DNA of 64,000 bases, taken from NCBI RefSeq assembly GCF_900103585.1, contig NZ_FNHV01000001.1, positions 830,535-894,534 of the forward strand, given 5' to 3'. The position numbers were made by a program, and so were the translations under genes. This DNA comes from Streptomyces sp. cf386. Lineage in GTDB: Bacteria; Actinomycetota; Actinomycetes; Streptomycetales; Streptomycetaceae. Positions 18,917-29,749 of the stretch are shown piece after piece. Each line of letters starts with the position of its first letter. Within the stretch, counting starts at the first letter, position 1. The notes under the pieces were generated by a model. That model worked only from the letters and a program-made list of their open reading frames with translations. It was not told the DNA's origin and did not search any database.

Positions 18917-20251
18917 CTAGAGCCCCACGTCGCGGCTGCTGATGTCCTCCAGGGACTCGCGGCGGATCAGGAGGCGGGCCCGGCCGTCGTCCACGGCGAC
19001 GACCGGCGGGCGGCCGACCATGTTGTAGCCGGAGGCCATGGACAGGTGGTAGGCGCCGGCGACCGGGACGGCGAGCAGGTCTCCGGGGCGGATGTCCTCG
19101 GGGAGTTCGACGTCGGCGGCGACGATGTCGCCCGCCTCGCAGTGGCGGCCCACCACGGTGACCGGGGCCGGGGCGGCGGTGCTGTGCCGGCCGACCAGGC
19201 GGGGCGCGTACCGGACGCCGTACAGGGCGGGCCGGGGGTTGTCGCTCATGCCGCCGTCCACGGCGACGTAGGTGTGCGTGCCGGTGCGCTTGACGGCGAG
19301 GACGTGGTAGAGCGCGATCCCCGCCGGGCCGGCGATCGCCCGCCCGGGTTCGATGATGAGCCGGGGCACGGCGAGCCCCGCCGCCGCGCACGCCTCCACC
19401 AGCTCGGCACGCACCTTGCGGGCCAGGCTTGTGAGATCCAGGGCGAGTTCGCCGGGACGGTAGGCGATGCCGTGGCCACCGCCGAGGTCGAGTTCGGGCA
19501 GGACCAGGCCGTGCTGTTCCTTCAGCCGGGCCATGAGGCCGACGATGCGCCGCACGGCGGCGATGTAGGGCTTGATGCTGGTGATCTGCGAGCCCAAGTG
19601 GCAGTGCAGGCCGGTCAGTTCGAGCTGGGGCTGGTCCATTATCCGGGCGATGGCGTACTGCGCGTAGCCGTCGGAGATGGACAGGCCGAACTTCTGGTCC
19701 TCGGTGCCGGTGCGGATCTTCTCGTGGCCGCCGGCGCTGATGCCGGGCACGACGCGCACCATCACCTTCTGGTGACCGTCGGGCCCGACCGCCGCGGCCA
19801 GCCGGGCGATCTCCGACGGGCTGTCGATGACGATGCGTCCGACCCCGAGGCGCAGCGCGGTGTCCAGATCGCGCGGGGACTTGGCGTTGCCGTGCAGCAC
19901 GATCTTCTCCGGCGGGAAGCCGGTGGTGACCGCGAGCTCCAGCTCACCGGCCGAGCAGACGTCCAGGCCGAGGCCCTCCTCGTCCACCCAGTGGACCATC
20001 GCCCGGCACAGAAACGCCTTGGCCGCGTACAGGATGTCGGCGTCGGGGAAGACCTGCCGGTAGGTGCGGCAGCGTTCGCGGACCTCGTCCTCGTCGATGA
20101 CGTAGACGGGCGTACCGAACCGGTCGGCGACCTCGGCGAGCGGTACGCCGCCCACGGTGATCTCGCCCTCGCGGGGCTCGACGGCCGAGGCCGGCCACAC
20201 CGAGAGCGCGTCGGCCGGGGCCGTCACCGCGGGTTCGTGAATGGTGGTCAT
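18917..20251 (-). CDS. lysA: Diaminopimelate decarboxylase
   Basis: 444 residues from the ATG at 20251 with GGGGAA upstream. This is a fold-type III PLP decarboxylase: PLP-lysine K78 in ILYAAKAFLC, H-L-G-S-Q-I for phosphate binding, G-G-G-H-G-I, E-P-G-R-A-I, and the cross-subunit catalytic Cys in G-R-H-C-E-A-G-D. It decarboxylates meso-diaminopimelate to lysine. Streptomycetes usually carry a lysA elsewhere with threonine genes, so this may be a paralogue with a different but related substrate. It lies 14 bp after a SAV_915 gene on the same strand and is probably co-transcribed with it. Confidence 0.88.
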   Translation of the reverse strand: MTTIHEPAVTAPADALSVWPASAVEPREGEITVGGVPLAEVADRFGTPVYVIDEDEVRERCRTYRQVFPDADILYAAKAFLCRAMVHWVDEEGLGLDVCSAGELELAVTTGFPPEKIVLHGNAKSPRDLDTALRLGVGRIVIDSPSEIARLAAAVGPDGHQKVMVRVVPGISAGGHEKIRTGTEDQKFGLSISDGYAQYAIARIMDQPQLELTGLHCHLGSQITSIKPYIAAVRRIVGLMARLKEQHGLVLPELDLGGGHGIAYRPGELALDLTSLARKVRAELVEACAAAGLAVPRLIIEPGRAIAGPAGIALYHVLAVKRTGTHTYVAVDGGMSDNPRPALYGVRYAPRLVGRHSTAAPAPVTVVGRHCEAGDIVAADVELPEDIRPGDLLAVPVAGAYHLSMASGYNMVGRPPVVAVDDGRARLLIRRESLEDISSRDVGL

Positions 20252-20265
20252 CGTGCGGTTCCCCC

Positions 20266-20703
20266 TCAGCCGATCCACAGGGCAAGTGCCGAGACGAGCG
20301 CTGCCACGCCGGTCACGCGCAGCGCTCCGACCGCCTGGGGATCCCAGGCGCTCTGACGGAAACGGGGACCGGAGTGCTGCTGAGCGGGCTCCGCGGCGGA
20401 CGGCGTGGTCACGGCCGGGGCGGGCGCGCAGAACTGGGGGTCCACCGTGACGGTGGTGACGCCGAGCGGTGCGGTCAGGGAGCGCAGGGCGGGCTCGGCG
20501 AGCCGGATCCAGGGCTGGTCGGGGCCGAGGGTGGCGGTCAGTTTCCGCTGCGAGGTGAACCCCACGGCGGTGCGGTCACCGATCGGTGTACGGAAGAGCC
20601 GGGCCGCGCAGGCGGCCTGTCCCGGCCGGACCGGTACGTACAGAGGGCCGGCCGGGAACCGTTCAGAGGGCTCCGGGTCTTCGTCGGACAGGGTGTCTGC
20701 CAT
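20266..20703 (-). CDS. SAV_915-family protein
   Basis: 145 residues from the ATG at 20703 with GGAGGA upstream. The conserved part is G-P-L-Y-V-P-V-R-P-G-Q-A-A-C-A-A-R-L-F-R-T, G-D-R-T-A-V-G-F-T-S and L-T-A-T-L-G-P-D-Q-P-W-I-R-L-A-E. It resembles SseB-like domains and the SAV_915 family of unknown function. The C-terminus ends with a short hydrophobic A-A-L-V-S-A-L-A-L-W stretch. It is the first gene before lysA. The array of four CGTCA-type half-sites at 20826-20874 points towards this gene, with a TAGCGT -10 about 36 bp after the last half-site, so it may belong to the island's stress/potassium regulon. Confidence 0.72.
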   Translation of the reverse strand: MADTLSDEDPEPSERFPAGPLYVPVRPGQAACAARLFRTPIGDRTAVGFTSQRKLTATLGPDQPWIRLAEPALRSLTAPLGVTTVTVDPQFCAPAPAVTTPSAAEPAQQHSGPRFRQSAWDPQAVGALRVTGVAALVSALALWIG

Positions 20704-20825
20704 GGGATTCCTCCGGGAGGATCCGAGATGGGTCGGGCAGGTTGTTTCACGGCCCCGGACGCGGGGAGGCGGACCGGGGCTTGCCACTGACGCTATGCCC
20801 GAGGACCCGGGGGTTCCGAGGGCTC

Positions 20826-20874
20826 ATGACGCGATGCTGACGGCGATGCCCCGGACGCTGACGGGTTGCTGACA
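20826..20874 (-). promoter_or_regulatory. CGTCAR four-box array (11-21-11), SAV_915/USP promoter region
   Basis: Read on the minus strand, TGTCAG (20874), CGTCAG (20863), CGTCAG (20842) and CGTCAT (20831) start 11, 21 and 11 bp apart. A TAGCGT -10 candidate lies at 20795-20790. The same spacing recurs before the kdp operon, orphan kdpD and the other genes listed below. The 325-bp gap between the SAV_915 gene and the USP gene holds no gene. Confidence 0.72.
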
Positions 20875-21028
20875 CGAGGCCCGGCCGACCGGGGAGAACA
20901 CCGTCAGAGGTGCGCCAAGAAGAGCGGCGAGGGCTGGCTGCGGGCTTGCGGCGGGGGTGTGATGGGAACGGCCCTTCGAGGGCTTCCCGCGACAACGAAG
21001 AACCGTGAAGAGAAGAAACGGTGGAGTC

Positions 21029-21565
21029 ATGTCTGGTTCCGACGGCCCCGCGACGGCACGGGTCGTAGTGGGCGTGAGCGGCTCGCTGGGCAGCCTCGCC
21101 GCGCTGGCCCGGGCCGCGGACGAGGCGCGGCGCCGAGGCGCCGAGCTGTGGCCGGTGCTCGCCTGGCAGCCGCCGGGCGGGGAACTCGCCTCCCGGCGGG
21201 GTCCGGGGGCGAGCCTGCTGCTGGACGAGTGGCAGGAGATGGCACGCGAGCGGCTGGTCACCGTCCTTCAGGACGTCTTCGGTGCCTCCGGGCCCGGAGT
21301 GTGGATGCACGCCCTGGTCGCCCACGGCACCCCGGGTCTCGCCCTGGTGGAGATCGCCGACCGCGAGAACGACATCCTGGTCGTCGGCGCAGGCCGCCGC
21401 AGCCCCTGGCACCGCGCCTGCCACCGCTCGGTCACCCGCTACTGCCTCGCCCACGCCAGTTGCCCGGTCCTCGCGGTACCGCCGTCGCCGCTGGAGTCCG
21501 AGCTGGCGACGGCTCACCGGCGCAACGCCTGGCGATTGCGGTTGGACACCCGGCACCTGGTGTAG
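21029..21565 (+). CDS. Universal stress protein (UspA family)
   Basis: 178 residues from the ATG at 21029, with GGTGGAG upstream. The single Usp domain has V-V-V-G-V-S-G-S-L-G-S-L-A-A-L at the N-terminus and L-V-V-G-A-G-R-R-S-P-W-H-R-A-C-H-R-S-V-T-R-Y-C-L at the C-terminus; the G-x-x-G-x(9)-G-S/T ATP-binding motif is degenerate (G-A-G-R-R). Usp proteins act in the cytosol under starvation or low-oxygen stress. It is convergent with kdpD with only 16 bp between. It lies 155 bp from the CGTCAR array, which it may share with the divergent SAV_915 gene. Confidence 0.9.
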   Translation: MSGSDGPATARVVVGVSGSLGSLAALARAADEARRRGAELWPVLAWQPPGGELASRRGPGASLLLDEWQEMARERLVTVLQDVFGASGPGVWMHALVAHGTPGLALVEIADRENDILVVGAGRRSPWHRACHRSVTRYCLAHASCPVLAVPPSPLESELATAHRRNAWRLRLDTRHLV

Positions 21566-21581
21566 CAGGCAGAGCGAGCCG

Positions 21582-24125
21582 CTACGAAACCACCGCGGCC
21601 GGCACCTCCGGCTCCCCCGGCCGCCGCCCCTGCGCCATCCGCAGGCTCAGCACCATGGTGAGGCCGCCGCCAGGTGTGTCCTCCGCGTTGATCGTGCCGC
21701 CCATCGCCTCGGCGAAGCCGCGGGCGACCGCGAGGCCGAGGCCCACTCCGGCGCCGCGCGGGGAGTCGCCGTAGCGCTGGAAGGGCTCGAAGATGCGGTC
21801 CTTGGCCTCGTCCGGGACACCTCGCCCGCGGTCGACCACGCGTACCTCGACGCGGTCGCGGATGGCGCTTGCGGAGACCAGCACGGCCTTGTCCTGCGGG
21901 CTGTACTTGACGGCGTTCTCGACGACGTTGGCGACGACCCGCTCCAGCAGGCCCTTGTCCACGGCGACCATGGGCAGCGTCTCCGGGATGTCCAGCTCCA
22001 CGCTGCCCTCCGGCACCCCGCCCAGCGCCATCGGCACGACCTCGTCGAGGTCGATCTCCCTGATCAGCGGTGTGACGGTGCCTGTCTGAAGGCGCGACAT
22101 GTCCAGCAGGTTGCCGACGAGGAGGTCGAGCCGGTCGGCGCCCTCCTCGATCGCCTGGAGGAGTTCGGCCTCGTCCTCCTCGGACCAGGCCACGTCGTCG
22201 GACCGCAGCGAGGAGACCGAGGCCTTGATACCGGCGAGGGGCGTCCGCAGGTCGTGGCTGACGGCGGCCAGCAGGGCCGTGCGGATGCGGTTGCCCTCGG
22301 CCAGTTCCTTGGCCTGATCGGCCTCGCGCCTCAGGCGCTGGCGGTCCAGGACGACGGCGGACTGCGCGGCGAAGGCGGCCAGCACCCGGCGGTCCTCGGC
22401 GGGCAGCACCCGACCGGTCAGCGCCAGCGACATGTGGTCGCCGACCGGCACGTCCACGGCCGCGTCGTCGGGGTCCTGGCAGGGCTGGGGACCCACGCTG
22501 CCCGCGCAGGTCCACGGGGCGACATCGCTCTCCCGCTCCAGCAGCGCCACCGAATCCATACCGAACGTCTCACGGACGCGATCCAGCAGCGCCTCCAGGC
22601 TGGTCTCGCCGCGCAGCACGTTGCCGGCCAGGAAGGACAGGATCTCCGACTCGGCGCGCAGGCGGTTCGCCTGGTGGGTGCGGCGGGCCGCCAGGTCCAC
22701 CACGGAGGCCACCGACACGGCCACGCCTATGAAGATGGCGATGGCGACGATGTTCTTCGGGTCGGCGATGGTCAGCGTGTGGACGGGCGGAGTGAAGAAC
22801 CAGTTCAGCAGCAGGGAGCCGACCACCGCGGAGGCCAGGGCCGGCAGCAGCCCGCCGAGGAGCGCCGCGGCGACCGTCAGCGACAGGTACAGCAGCATGT
22901 CGTTGGCGAGGCCGACTTCGGGGGCGACGTGCGTCAGCAGCACGGTGAGGACGACCGGGCCGAGTACGGCGACCAGCCAGCCCCGGATGATCCGCGACCG
23001 GCCGAGGCGGGCGCTGCGGGGCACGGGCAGTCCGCGGCCCTTGCCCGCCTCGTCGTGGGTGATCAAGTGGACGTCGAGGTCGGGGCCCGAGTCGCGGGCC
23101 ACCGTGGCGCCGACGCCGGGCCCGAAGACGTACTGCCAGCTCTTGCGGCGGGAGACGCCGAGCACGATCTGGGTGGCGTTCACCCCGCGTGCGAAGTCCA
23201 GCAGGGCCACGGGGATGTCGTCACCGACGACATGGTGGAAGGTGCCGCCGAGGTCCTCGACCAGACCGCGCTGGACGGCCAGTTCCTTCGGCGACGAGGA
23301 CGTCAGGCCGTCGCTGCTGGCGATGTAGACGGCCAGCACCTCACCGCCGGCGCCCTTCTCCGCCAGCCGGGCGGCCCGACGGATCAGCGTCCGCCCCTCC
23401 GGGCCGCCGGTCAGGCCGACGACGATGCGCTCCCGCGATCCCCAGATCGTCGAGACCTCGTGCTCACTGCGGTACGCGTTCAGATACTCGTCGACCCGGT
23501 CGGCGACCCAGAGCAGGGCCAGCTCGCGCAGGGCGGTGAGGTTGCCGGGACGGAAGTAGTTCGACAGCGCCGCGTCGACCTTGTCCGACTTGTAGATGTT
23601 GCCGTGCGCCATCCGGCGGCGCAGCGCCTGGGGCGACATGTCGACCAGCTCGACCTGGTCGGCGCGGCGCACCACCTCGTCGGGCACGGTCTCCTGCTGC
23701 CGCACGCCGGTGATCGACTCGACGACGTCGCCCAGCGACTCCAGGTGCTGGATGTTGACGGTCGAAATCACGTCGATGCCGGCCGCCAGGAGTTCCTCCA
23801 CGTCCTGCCAGCGCTTGGCGTTGCGGGAGCCGGGGATGTTGGTGTGGGCCAGCTCGTCCACCAGCGCCACCTTGGGCCGGCGGGCCAGGACGGCGTCGAT
23901 GTCCATCTCGGTGAAGGAGGTGCCCCGGTACTCCAGCTCATTGCGATGGATCTGTTCCAGACCGTGCAGCATCACCTCGGTGCGCGGCCGGTCGTGGTGC
24001 TCCACGAACGCGACCACGCAGTCGGTGCCGCGTTCCACCCGCCGATGCGCCTCGGACAGCATCGCGTACGTCTTGCCGACGCCGGGTGCCGCACCGAGGT
24101 AGATCCGAAGTTTGCCGCGTGCCAT
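21582..24125 (-). CDS. kdpD: Potassium sensor histidine kinase KdpD
   Basis: 847 residues from the ATG at 24125; a GTG at 24131 overlaps the kdpE stop (GTGA) and is an alternative start. Domains in order: KdpD N-terminal ATPase-like domain with Walker A GAAPGVGKT (residues 11-19), a Usp-like domain (residues about 250-370), four closely spaced membrane helices (about 395-500), a GAF-like segment, and the kinase core with H-box AVSHDLRTPL, N-box V-V-A-N-V-V-E-N-A-V-K-Y and G-boxes. It senses K+ limitation and phosphorylates KdpE. It is the last gene of the kdp cluster, coupled to kdpE. Confidence 0.96.
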   Translation of the reverse strand: MARGKLRIYLGAAPGVGKTYAMLSEAHRRVERGTDCVVAFVEHHDRPRTEVMLHGLEQIHRNELEYRGTSFTEMDIDAVLARRPKVALVDELAHTNIPGSRNAKRWQDVEELLAAGIDVISTVNIQHLESLGDVVESITGVRQQETVPDEVVRRADQVELVDMSPQALRRRMAHGNIYKSDKVDAALSNYFRPGNLTALRELALLWVADRVDEYLNAYRSEHEVSTIWGSRERIVVGLTGGPEGRTLIRRAARLAEKGAGGEVLAVYIASSDGLTSSSPKELAVQRGLVEDLGGTFHHVVGDDIPVALLDFARGVNATQIVLGVSRRKSWQYVFGPGVGATVARDSGPDLDVHLITHDEAGKGRGLPVPRSARLGRSRIIRGWLVAVLGPVVLTVLLTHVAPEVGLANDMLLYLSLTVAAALLGGLLPALASAVVGSLLLNWFFTPPVHTLTIADPKNIVAIAIFIGVAVSVASVVDLAARRTHQANRLRAESEILSFLAGNVLRGETSLEALLDRVRETFGMDSVALLERESDVAPWTCAGSVGPQPCQDPDDAAVDVPVGDHMSLALTGRVLPAEDRRVLAAFAAQSAVVLDRQRLRREADQAKELAEGNRIRTALLAAVSHDLRTPLAGIKASVSSLRSDDVAWSEEDEAELLQAIEEGADRLDLLVGNLLDMSRLQTGTVTPLIREIDLDEVVPMALGGVPEGSVELDIPETLPMVAVDKGLLERVVANVVENAVKYSPQDKAVLVSASAIRDRVEVRVVDRGRGVPDEAKDRIFEPFQRYGDSPRGAGVGLGLAVARGFAEAMGGTINAEDTPGGGLTMVLSLRMAQGRRPGEPEVPAAVVS

Positions 24126-24127
24126 GT

Positions 24128-24811
24128 TCACCCTTCGAAGCGGTAACCCATGCCGGGTTCGGTGATGAGATAACGGGGGTGCGAGGGGTCCGCTTCCAGT
24201 TTGCGGCGCAGCTGGGCCATGTAGACCCGCAGGTAGTTGGTCTTGCTGCTCTGAGAGACCCCCCAGACCTCCTGGAGCAGGTACTTCTGTGTGACGAGTC
24301 GGCCCGGGTTGGTGACCAGGATCTCCAGCAGATGCCATTCCGTCGGCGTGAGGCGCACGTCACGGCTGCCGCGGGCGACCTTCTTGGCGCGCAGGTCGAT
24401 GACGAACTCGTCCGTCTCCACGACCGTCGTCTCGGGGGCGAGCGGGCTCTCCTCGGTACGGCGGACGGCCGCCCGCAGCCGGGCCATCAGCTCGTCCATG
24501 CTGAACGGCTTGGTGACGTAGTCGTCGGCGCCCGCGTCGAGGGCGGCGACCTTCTCGTCGGACGACTGGCGCGCCGACAGCACCAGGATCGGTACGCGGC
24601 TCCAGCCACGCAGTGCCTTGATGACGTCGACCCCGTCCATGTCGGGAAGTCCGAGGTCCAGCAGCACCACGTCGGGCTGACGGATGGCCGCCAGTCGCAG
24701 GGCGGTGGCCCCGTCGGGCGCCGCCTCCGCTCCGTAGCGGCGGGCCTGCATGTTGATCACGAGTGCCCGCACCAGCTGCGGGTCGTCCTCCACCACCAAC
24801 ACCCTGGTCAT
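24128..24811 (-). CDS. kdpE: Response regulator KdpE (OmpR family)
   Basis: 227 residues. The receiver domain has the acidic pair E8-D9-D10, phospho-acceptor D52 (VVLLDLGLPDMDG), T/S and the K of V-T-K-P-F. The C-terminal OmpR-type winged helix has L-T-P-T-E-W-H-L-L-E-I-L and K-T-N-Y-L-R-V-Y-M-A-Q-L-R-R-K-L. It should activate kdpFABC at low K+. OmpR-family proteins bind 11-bp direct repeats, which fits the CGTCAR arrays found through this island. The gene follows kdpC after a 118-bp gap containing a strong hairpin, and couples to kdpD. Confidence 0.96.
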   Translation of the reverse strand: MTRVLVVEDDPQLVRALVINMQARRYGAEAAPDGATALRLAAIRQPDVVLLDLGLPDMDGVDVIKALRGWSRVPILVLSARQSSDEKVAALDAGADDYVTKPFSMDELMARLRAAVRRTEESPLAPETTVVETDEFVIDLRAKKVARGSRDVRLTPTEWHLLEILVTNPGRLVTQKYLLQEVWGVSQSSKTNYLRVYMAQLRRKLEADPSHPRYLITEPGMGYRFEG

Positions 24812-24868
24812 GGGTGTGTGCCATTCCTCTCGTACACGTCGGCCGCTGCGCGACCGGCTTCACGGCGA

Positions 24869-24910
24869 CGGGAGTCGGCGGATCCGGATGTCTCCGGCCG
24901 CCGACTCCCG
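24869..24910 (-). terminator. Strong hairpin between kdpC and kdpE
   Basis: A perfect 13-bp stem (CGGGAGTCGGCGG at 24869-24881 with 24898-24910) and a 16-nt loop lie between kdpC and kdpE on the minus strand. It could terminate or attenuate read-through from the transporter genes into the two-component genes. Confidence 0.7.
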
Positions 24911-24929
24911 CTCGGTTCGGTTAACGCCA

Positions 24930-25601
24930 TCAGCCCTTGGCCACGAGTTCCTTGAGCGCGATGTTGAGCTCCAGGACGTTCACACGGGGCTCCCCGATGA
25001 AGCCGAGCGTGCGTCCCTCGGTGTGCTCGTCGACCAGCTTCTGCACCTGGTCGACGGACAGCCCGTTCTTCTCGGCGATCCGGTGGACCTGGAGGTCGGC
25101 GTACTCCGGGGAGATGTCCGGGTCCAGGCCGGAGCCGGAGGACGTCACCGCTTCGGCGGGGACGTCGGACGGCTTGACCTTGTAGTCGGCGGTCGAGTTG
25201 TCCTTGACGACGGCGGCCTTGGCGTCCTTCACCCACTGGATGAGCTCTTCGTTGTCGCCGGACCGGTTGGTCGCGCCGGACAGGATGAGCTTGTACTGGG
25301 TGTTGACGCTGTTGCTGCCGAGGCCGTTCTGCGGGCGGCCCTGGAACCACTTCAGGTCGGGCGCCGGGGTGTCCTCGCCCTTCTTCAGCGGCAGGTTGTA
25401 GGACTGCCCGATCAGGGACGATCCGACGACCTTGCCGTCCGCCTTGATCTCGGAGCCGTTCGCCTTGTCGCTGAACAGCCCCTGCGCGATGCCGGTGACG
25501 ACCAGCGGGTAGATGACACCGGTCACCAGGGTCAGCACGAGGAGGGCACGCAGGCCCGCCCCGAGCAACCGGACCGTGTTCGAAACGGAGTTGTTCATCA
25601 C
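24930..25601 (-). CDS. kdpC: K+-transporting ATPase subunit KdpC
   Basis: 223 residues. One N-terminal membrane helix (ALLVLTLVTGVIYPLVVTGI) is followed by S-S-L-I-G-Q and a periplasm-facing domain with the conserved S-G-S-G-L-D-P-D-I-S and G-E-P-R-V-N-V-L-E-L-N-I-A-L. KdpC assembles KdpA and KdpB of the high-affinity K+ pump. It starts 2 bp after the kdpB stop. The protein is slightly longer than the E. coli one because of an acidic insertion around residues 90-140, common in actinobacteria. Confidence 0.96.
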   Translation of the reverse strand: MMNNSVSNTVRLLGAGLRALLVLTLVTGVIYPLVVTGIAQGLFSDKANGSEIKADGKVVGSSLIGQSYNLPLKKGEDTPAPDLKWFQGRPQNGLGSNSVNTQYKLILSGATNRSGDNEELIQWVKDAKAAVVKDNSTADYKVKPSDVPAEAVTSSGSGLDPDISPEYADLQVHRIAEKNGLSVDQVQKLVDEHTEGRTLGFIGEPRVNVLELNIALKELVAKG

Positions 25602-25603
25602 GA

Positions 25604-27715
<2,112 letters not shown>

Positions 27716-27747
27716 GGAGTCCTCTTGCTTCTCGATACGAGTGGTCA

Positions 27748-29409
27748 TCACGCCAGCCCCTCGGCCAGCGGACCCAGCGCCAGCGCCGGGAAGTACGTCA
27801 GACCGGTGATGATGAGGATCGTGCCGACCAGCAGACCCGTGTACAGGGGCTTGTCGGTGCGCAGGGTGCCCGCGGTCTCCGGGACCGGCTTCTGCTCGGC
27901 GAGCGAGCCGGCCAGCGCCAGCACGAACACCATCGGCAGGAAGCGGCCGAACAGCATGCACAGTCCGAGCGTGCTGTTGAACCACTGCGTGTCCGCGTTG
28001 AGTCCGGCGAAGGCCGAACCGTTGTTGTTGGAGGCGGACGTGTAGGCGTACAGGATCTCGGAGAATCCGTGCGCCCCGCTGTTGGTCATCGAGTCGGCCG
28101 GGGTCGGCAGGGCCATCGCGAACGCGGTGAAGACGAGCACCAGCGCCGGCGTGATCAGGATGTAGCAGGCCGCCAGCTTGATCTCGCGGGATCCGATCTT
28201 CTTGCCCAGGTACTCGGGCGTACGGCCGACCATCAGACCGGCGATGAACACCGCGATGATCGCCATGATCAGCATGCCGTAGAGGCCGGAGCCGGTACCG
28301 CCGGGCGCGATCTCGCCCAGCATCATGCCGAGCATGGTGATGCCGCCGCCGAGGCCGGTGAAGGAGGAGTGGAAGGAGTCCACCGCGCCGGTCGAGGTGA
28401 GCGTCGTCGACGTCGCGAAGATCGCCGAGGAGCCGACCCCGAAGCGGACCTCCTTTCCCTCGTACGCCCCGCCCGCGAGGTCGAACGCCGGGCCGTGGTG
28501 GTTGAACTCGGTCCACATCATCAGGGCGACGAAGCCGACCCAGATGGTGGCCATGGTGGCCAGGATCGCGTAGCCCTGCTTGACCGAGCCGACCATGACG
28601 CCGAACGTGCGGGTCAGCGAGAACGGGATCACCAGGATCAGGAAGATCTCGAAGAGGTTCGTGAACGGGGTGGGGTTCTCGAAGGGGTGGGAGCTGTTGG
28701 CGTTGAAGTAGCCGCCACCGTTGGTACCCAGCTCCTTGATGGCTTCCTGCGACGCCACCGCGCCGCCGTTCCACTGCTGCGAGCCGCCCATGAACTGGCC
28801 GACCTCGTGGATGCCGGAGAAGTTCTGGATGGCGCCGCAGGCGACCAGGACGACGGCGGCGACCGCGGCGCCCGGCAGCAGGATGCGGGTCACGCCACGC
28901 ACCAGGTCGGACCAGAAGTTGCCGAGCTCACCGGTGCGCGAGCGCGCGAATCCGCGCACCAGCGCCACCGCGACGGCGATACCCACGGCCGCGGAGACGA
29001 AGTTCTGCACGGCCAGACCGGCGGTCTGCACGACGTGGCCCATGGCCTGCTCGCCGTAGTACGACTGCCAGTTGGTGTTGGTGACGAAGGACACTGCGGT
29101 GTTGAACGCCTGGTCCGAGTCGATCGCGGAGAAGCCGAGCGAACCGGGCAGCACGCCCTGGAGCCGCTGCAGCAGGTAGAGGAACAGGACACCGACCACG
29201 GAGAAGGCGAGGACGCCGCGCAGGTACGCGGTCCAGCGCATCTCGGTGTCGGGGTTGGCGCCGATGCCCTTGTAGATCCACTTCTCGACACGCCAGTGCT
29301 TGTCGGAGGAGTAGACCTTGGCCATGTAGTTGCCAAGCGGTTTGTAGGCGAGCGCCAGTGCCGCGATCAGGGCAAGCAGCTGGAGCACGCCGGCAAGTAC
29401 GGGACCCAT
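27748..29409 (-). CDS. kdpA: K+-transporting ATPase subunit KdpA
   Basis: 553 residues and about ten membrane helices. It is a K+-channel-like subunit with four filter loops of the SKT fold, including [25 protein letters not shown] and the fourth-repeat loop near A-S-N-N-N-G-S-A-F. It selects and binds K+ outside and passes it to KdpB. The start lies 8 bp after the kdpF stop, and its stop overlaps an upstream kdpB start candidate, so translation is coupled. Confidence 0.97.
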   Translation of the reverse strand: MGPVLAGVLQLLALIAALALAYKPLGNYMAKVYSSDKHWRVEKWIYKGIGANPDTEMRWTAYLRGVLAFSVVGVLFLYLLQRLQGVLPGSLGFSAIDSDQAFNTAVSFVTNTNWQSYYGEQAMGHVVQTAGLAVQNFVSAAVGIAVAVALVRGFARSRTGELGNFWSDLVRGVTRILLPGAAVAAVVLVACGAIQNFSGIHEVGQFMGGSQQWNGGAVASQEAIKELGTNGGGYFNANSSHPFENPTPFTNLFEIFLILVIPFSLTRTFGVMVGSVKQGYAILATMATIWVGFVALMMWTEFNHHGPAFDLAGGAYEGKEVRFGVGSSAIFATSTTLTSTGAVDSFHSSFTGLGGGITMLGMMLGEIAPGGTGSGLYGMLIMAIIAVFIAGLMVGRTPEYLGKKIGSREIKLAACYILITPALVLVFTAFAMALPTPADSMTNSGAHGFSEILYAYTSASNNNGSAFAGLNADTQWFNSTLGLCMLFGRFLPMVFVLALAGSLAEQKPVPETAGTLRTDKPLYTGLLVGTILIITGLTYFPALALGPLAEGLA

Positions 29410-29417
29410 GTCTTGTC

Positions 29418-29507
29418 TCAGAACCTCTCCGGGAAGATCAGGGCGAGGACGAGATAGCCCAGCAGGGCGACGGCCACGACGAGGCCGACGATGTTCTCGG
29501 CGGTCAC
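29418..29507 (-). CDS. kdpF: KdpF small membrane subunit
   Basis: 29 residues from a GTG: a single hydrophobic helix ([20 protein letters not shown]) ending P-E-R-F, the classic KdpF pattern. It stabilises the KdpABC complex in the membrane. Its GTG start overlaps the stop of a 27-codon gene upstream (GTGA), which has not been described as a Kdp subunit. Confidence 0.93.
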   Translation of the reverse strand: MTAENIVGLVVAVALLGYLVLALIFPERF

Positions 29508-29587
29508 AGCTTGGTCACCCCCTTGGCGACGAAGGCCACCAGCGCGAAGGCCGCGATCGTGGTGACGACGAAGGCCAGATCGGCCAT
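29504..29587 (-). CDS. Unnamed 27-aa single-helix membrane peptide preceding kdpF
   Basis: 27 codons starting with ATG at 29587 and ending at 29504. AGGAG lies seven bases before the ATG, the best ribosome site in the operon. The product is MADL followed by a hydrophobic helix ([18 protein letters not shown]) and G-V-T-K-L. Its TGA overlaps the GTG of kdpF by four bases, so kdpF translation depends on it. It is the first gene of the kdp operon and could be a further pump subunit, a leader peptide, or both. Confidence 0.75.
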   Translation of the reverse strand: MADLAFVVTTIAAFALVAFVAKGVTKL

Positions 29588-29664
29588 CGTGAGCTCCTGG
29601 AGTGAGGTTCGGTTGGACAGGGACGGTTAGAGGAAACAGCCTTCTTGGCCGGAATCGAGCGTCG

Positions 29665-29713
29665 TTGACGGCTCCCTTACGGCCCACTGCGCGCCTTTGA
29701 CGGAACTCATACG
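29665..29713 (-). promoter_or_regulatory. CGTCAR four-box array upstream of the kdp operon
   Basis: On the minus strand CGTATG (29713), CGTCAA (29702), CGTAAG (29681) and CGTCAA (29670) start 11, 21 and 11 bp apart. The array ends 77 bp before the first kdp start codon. This is the natural place for KdpE binding, and OmpR-type regulators typically use 11-bp direct repeats. Confidence 0.78.
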
Positions 29714-29749
29714 GCGACACGATCACCGCAGGTGACAGACGCACCCGGG

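Noticed and set aside
21282..24146. 954-codon plus-strand frame opposite kdpD
   Set aside because: Antisense shadow of kdpD caused by high GC; the composition is not protein-like, while kdpD has all motifs.
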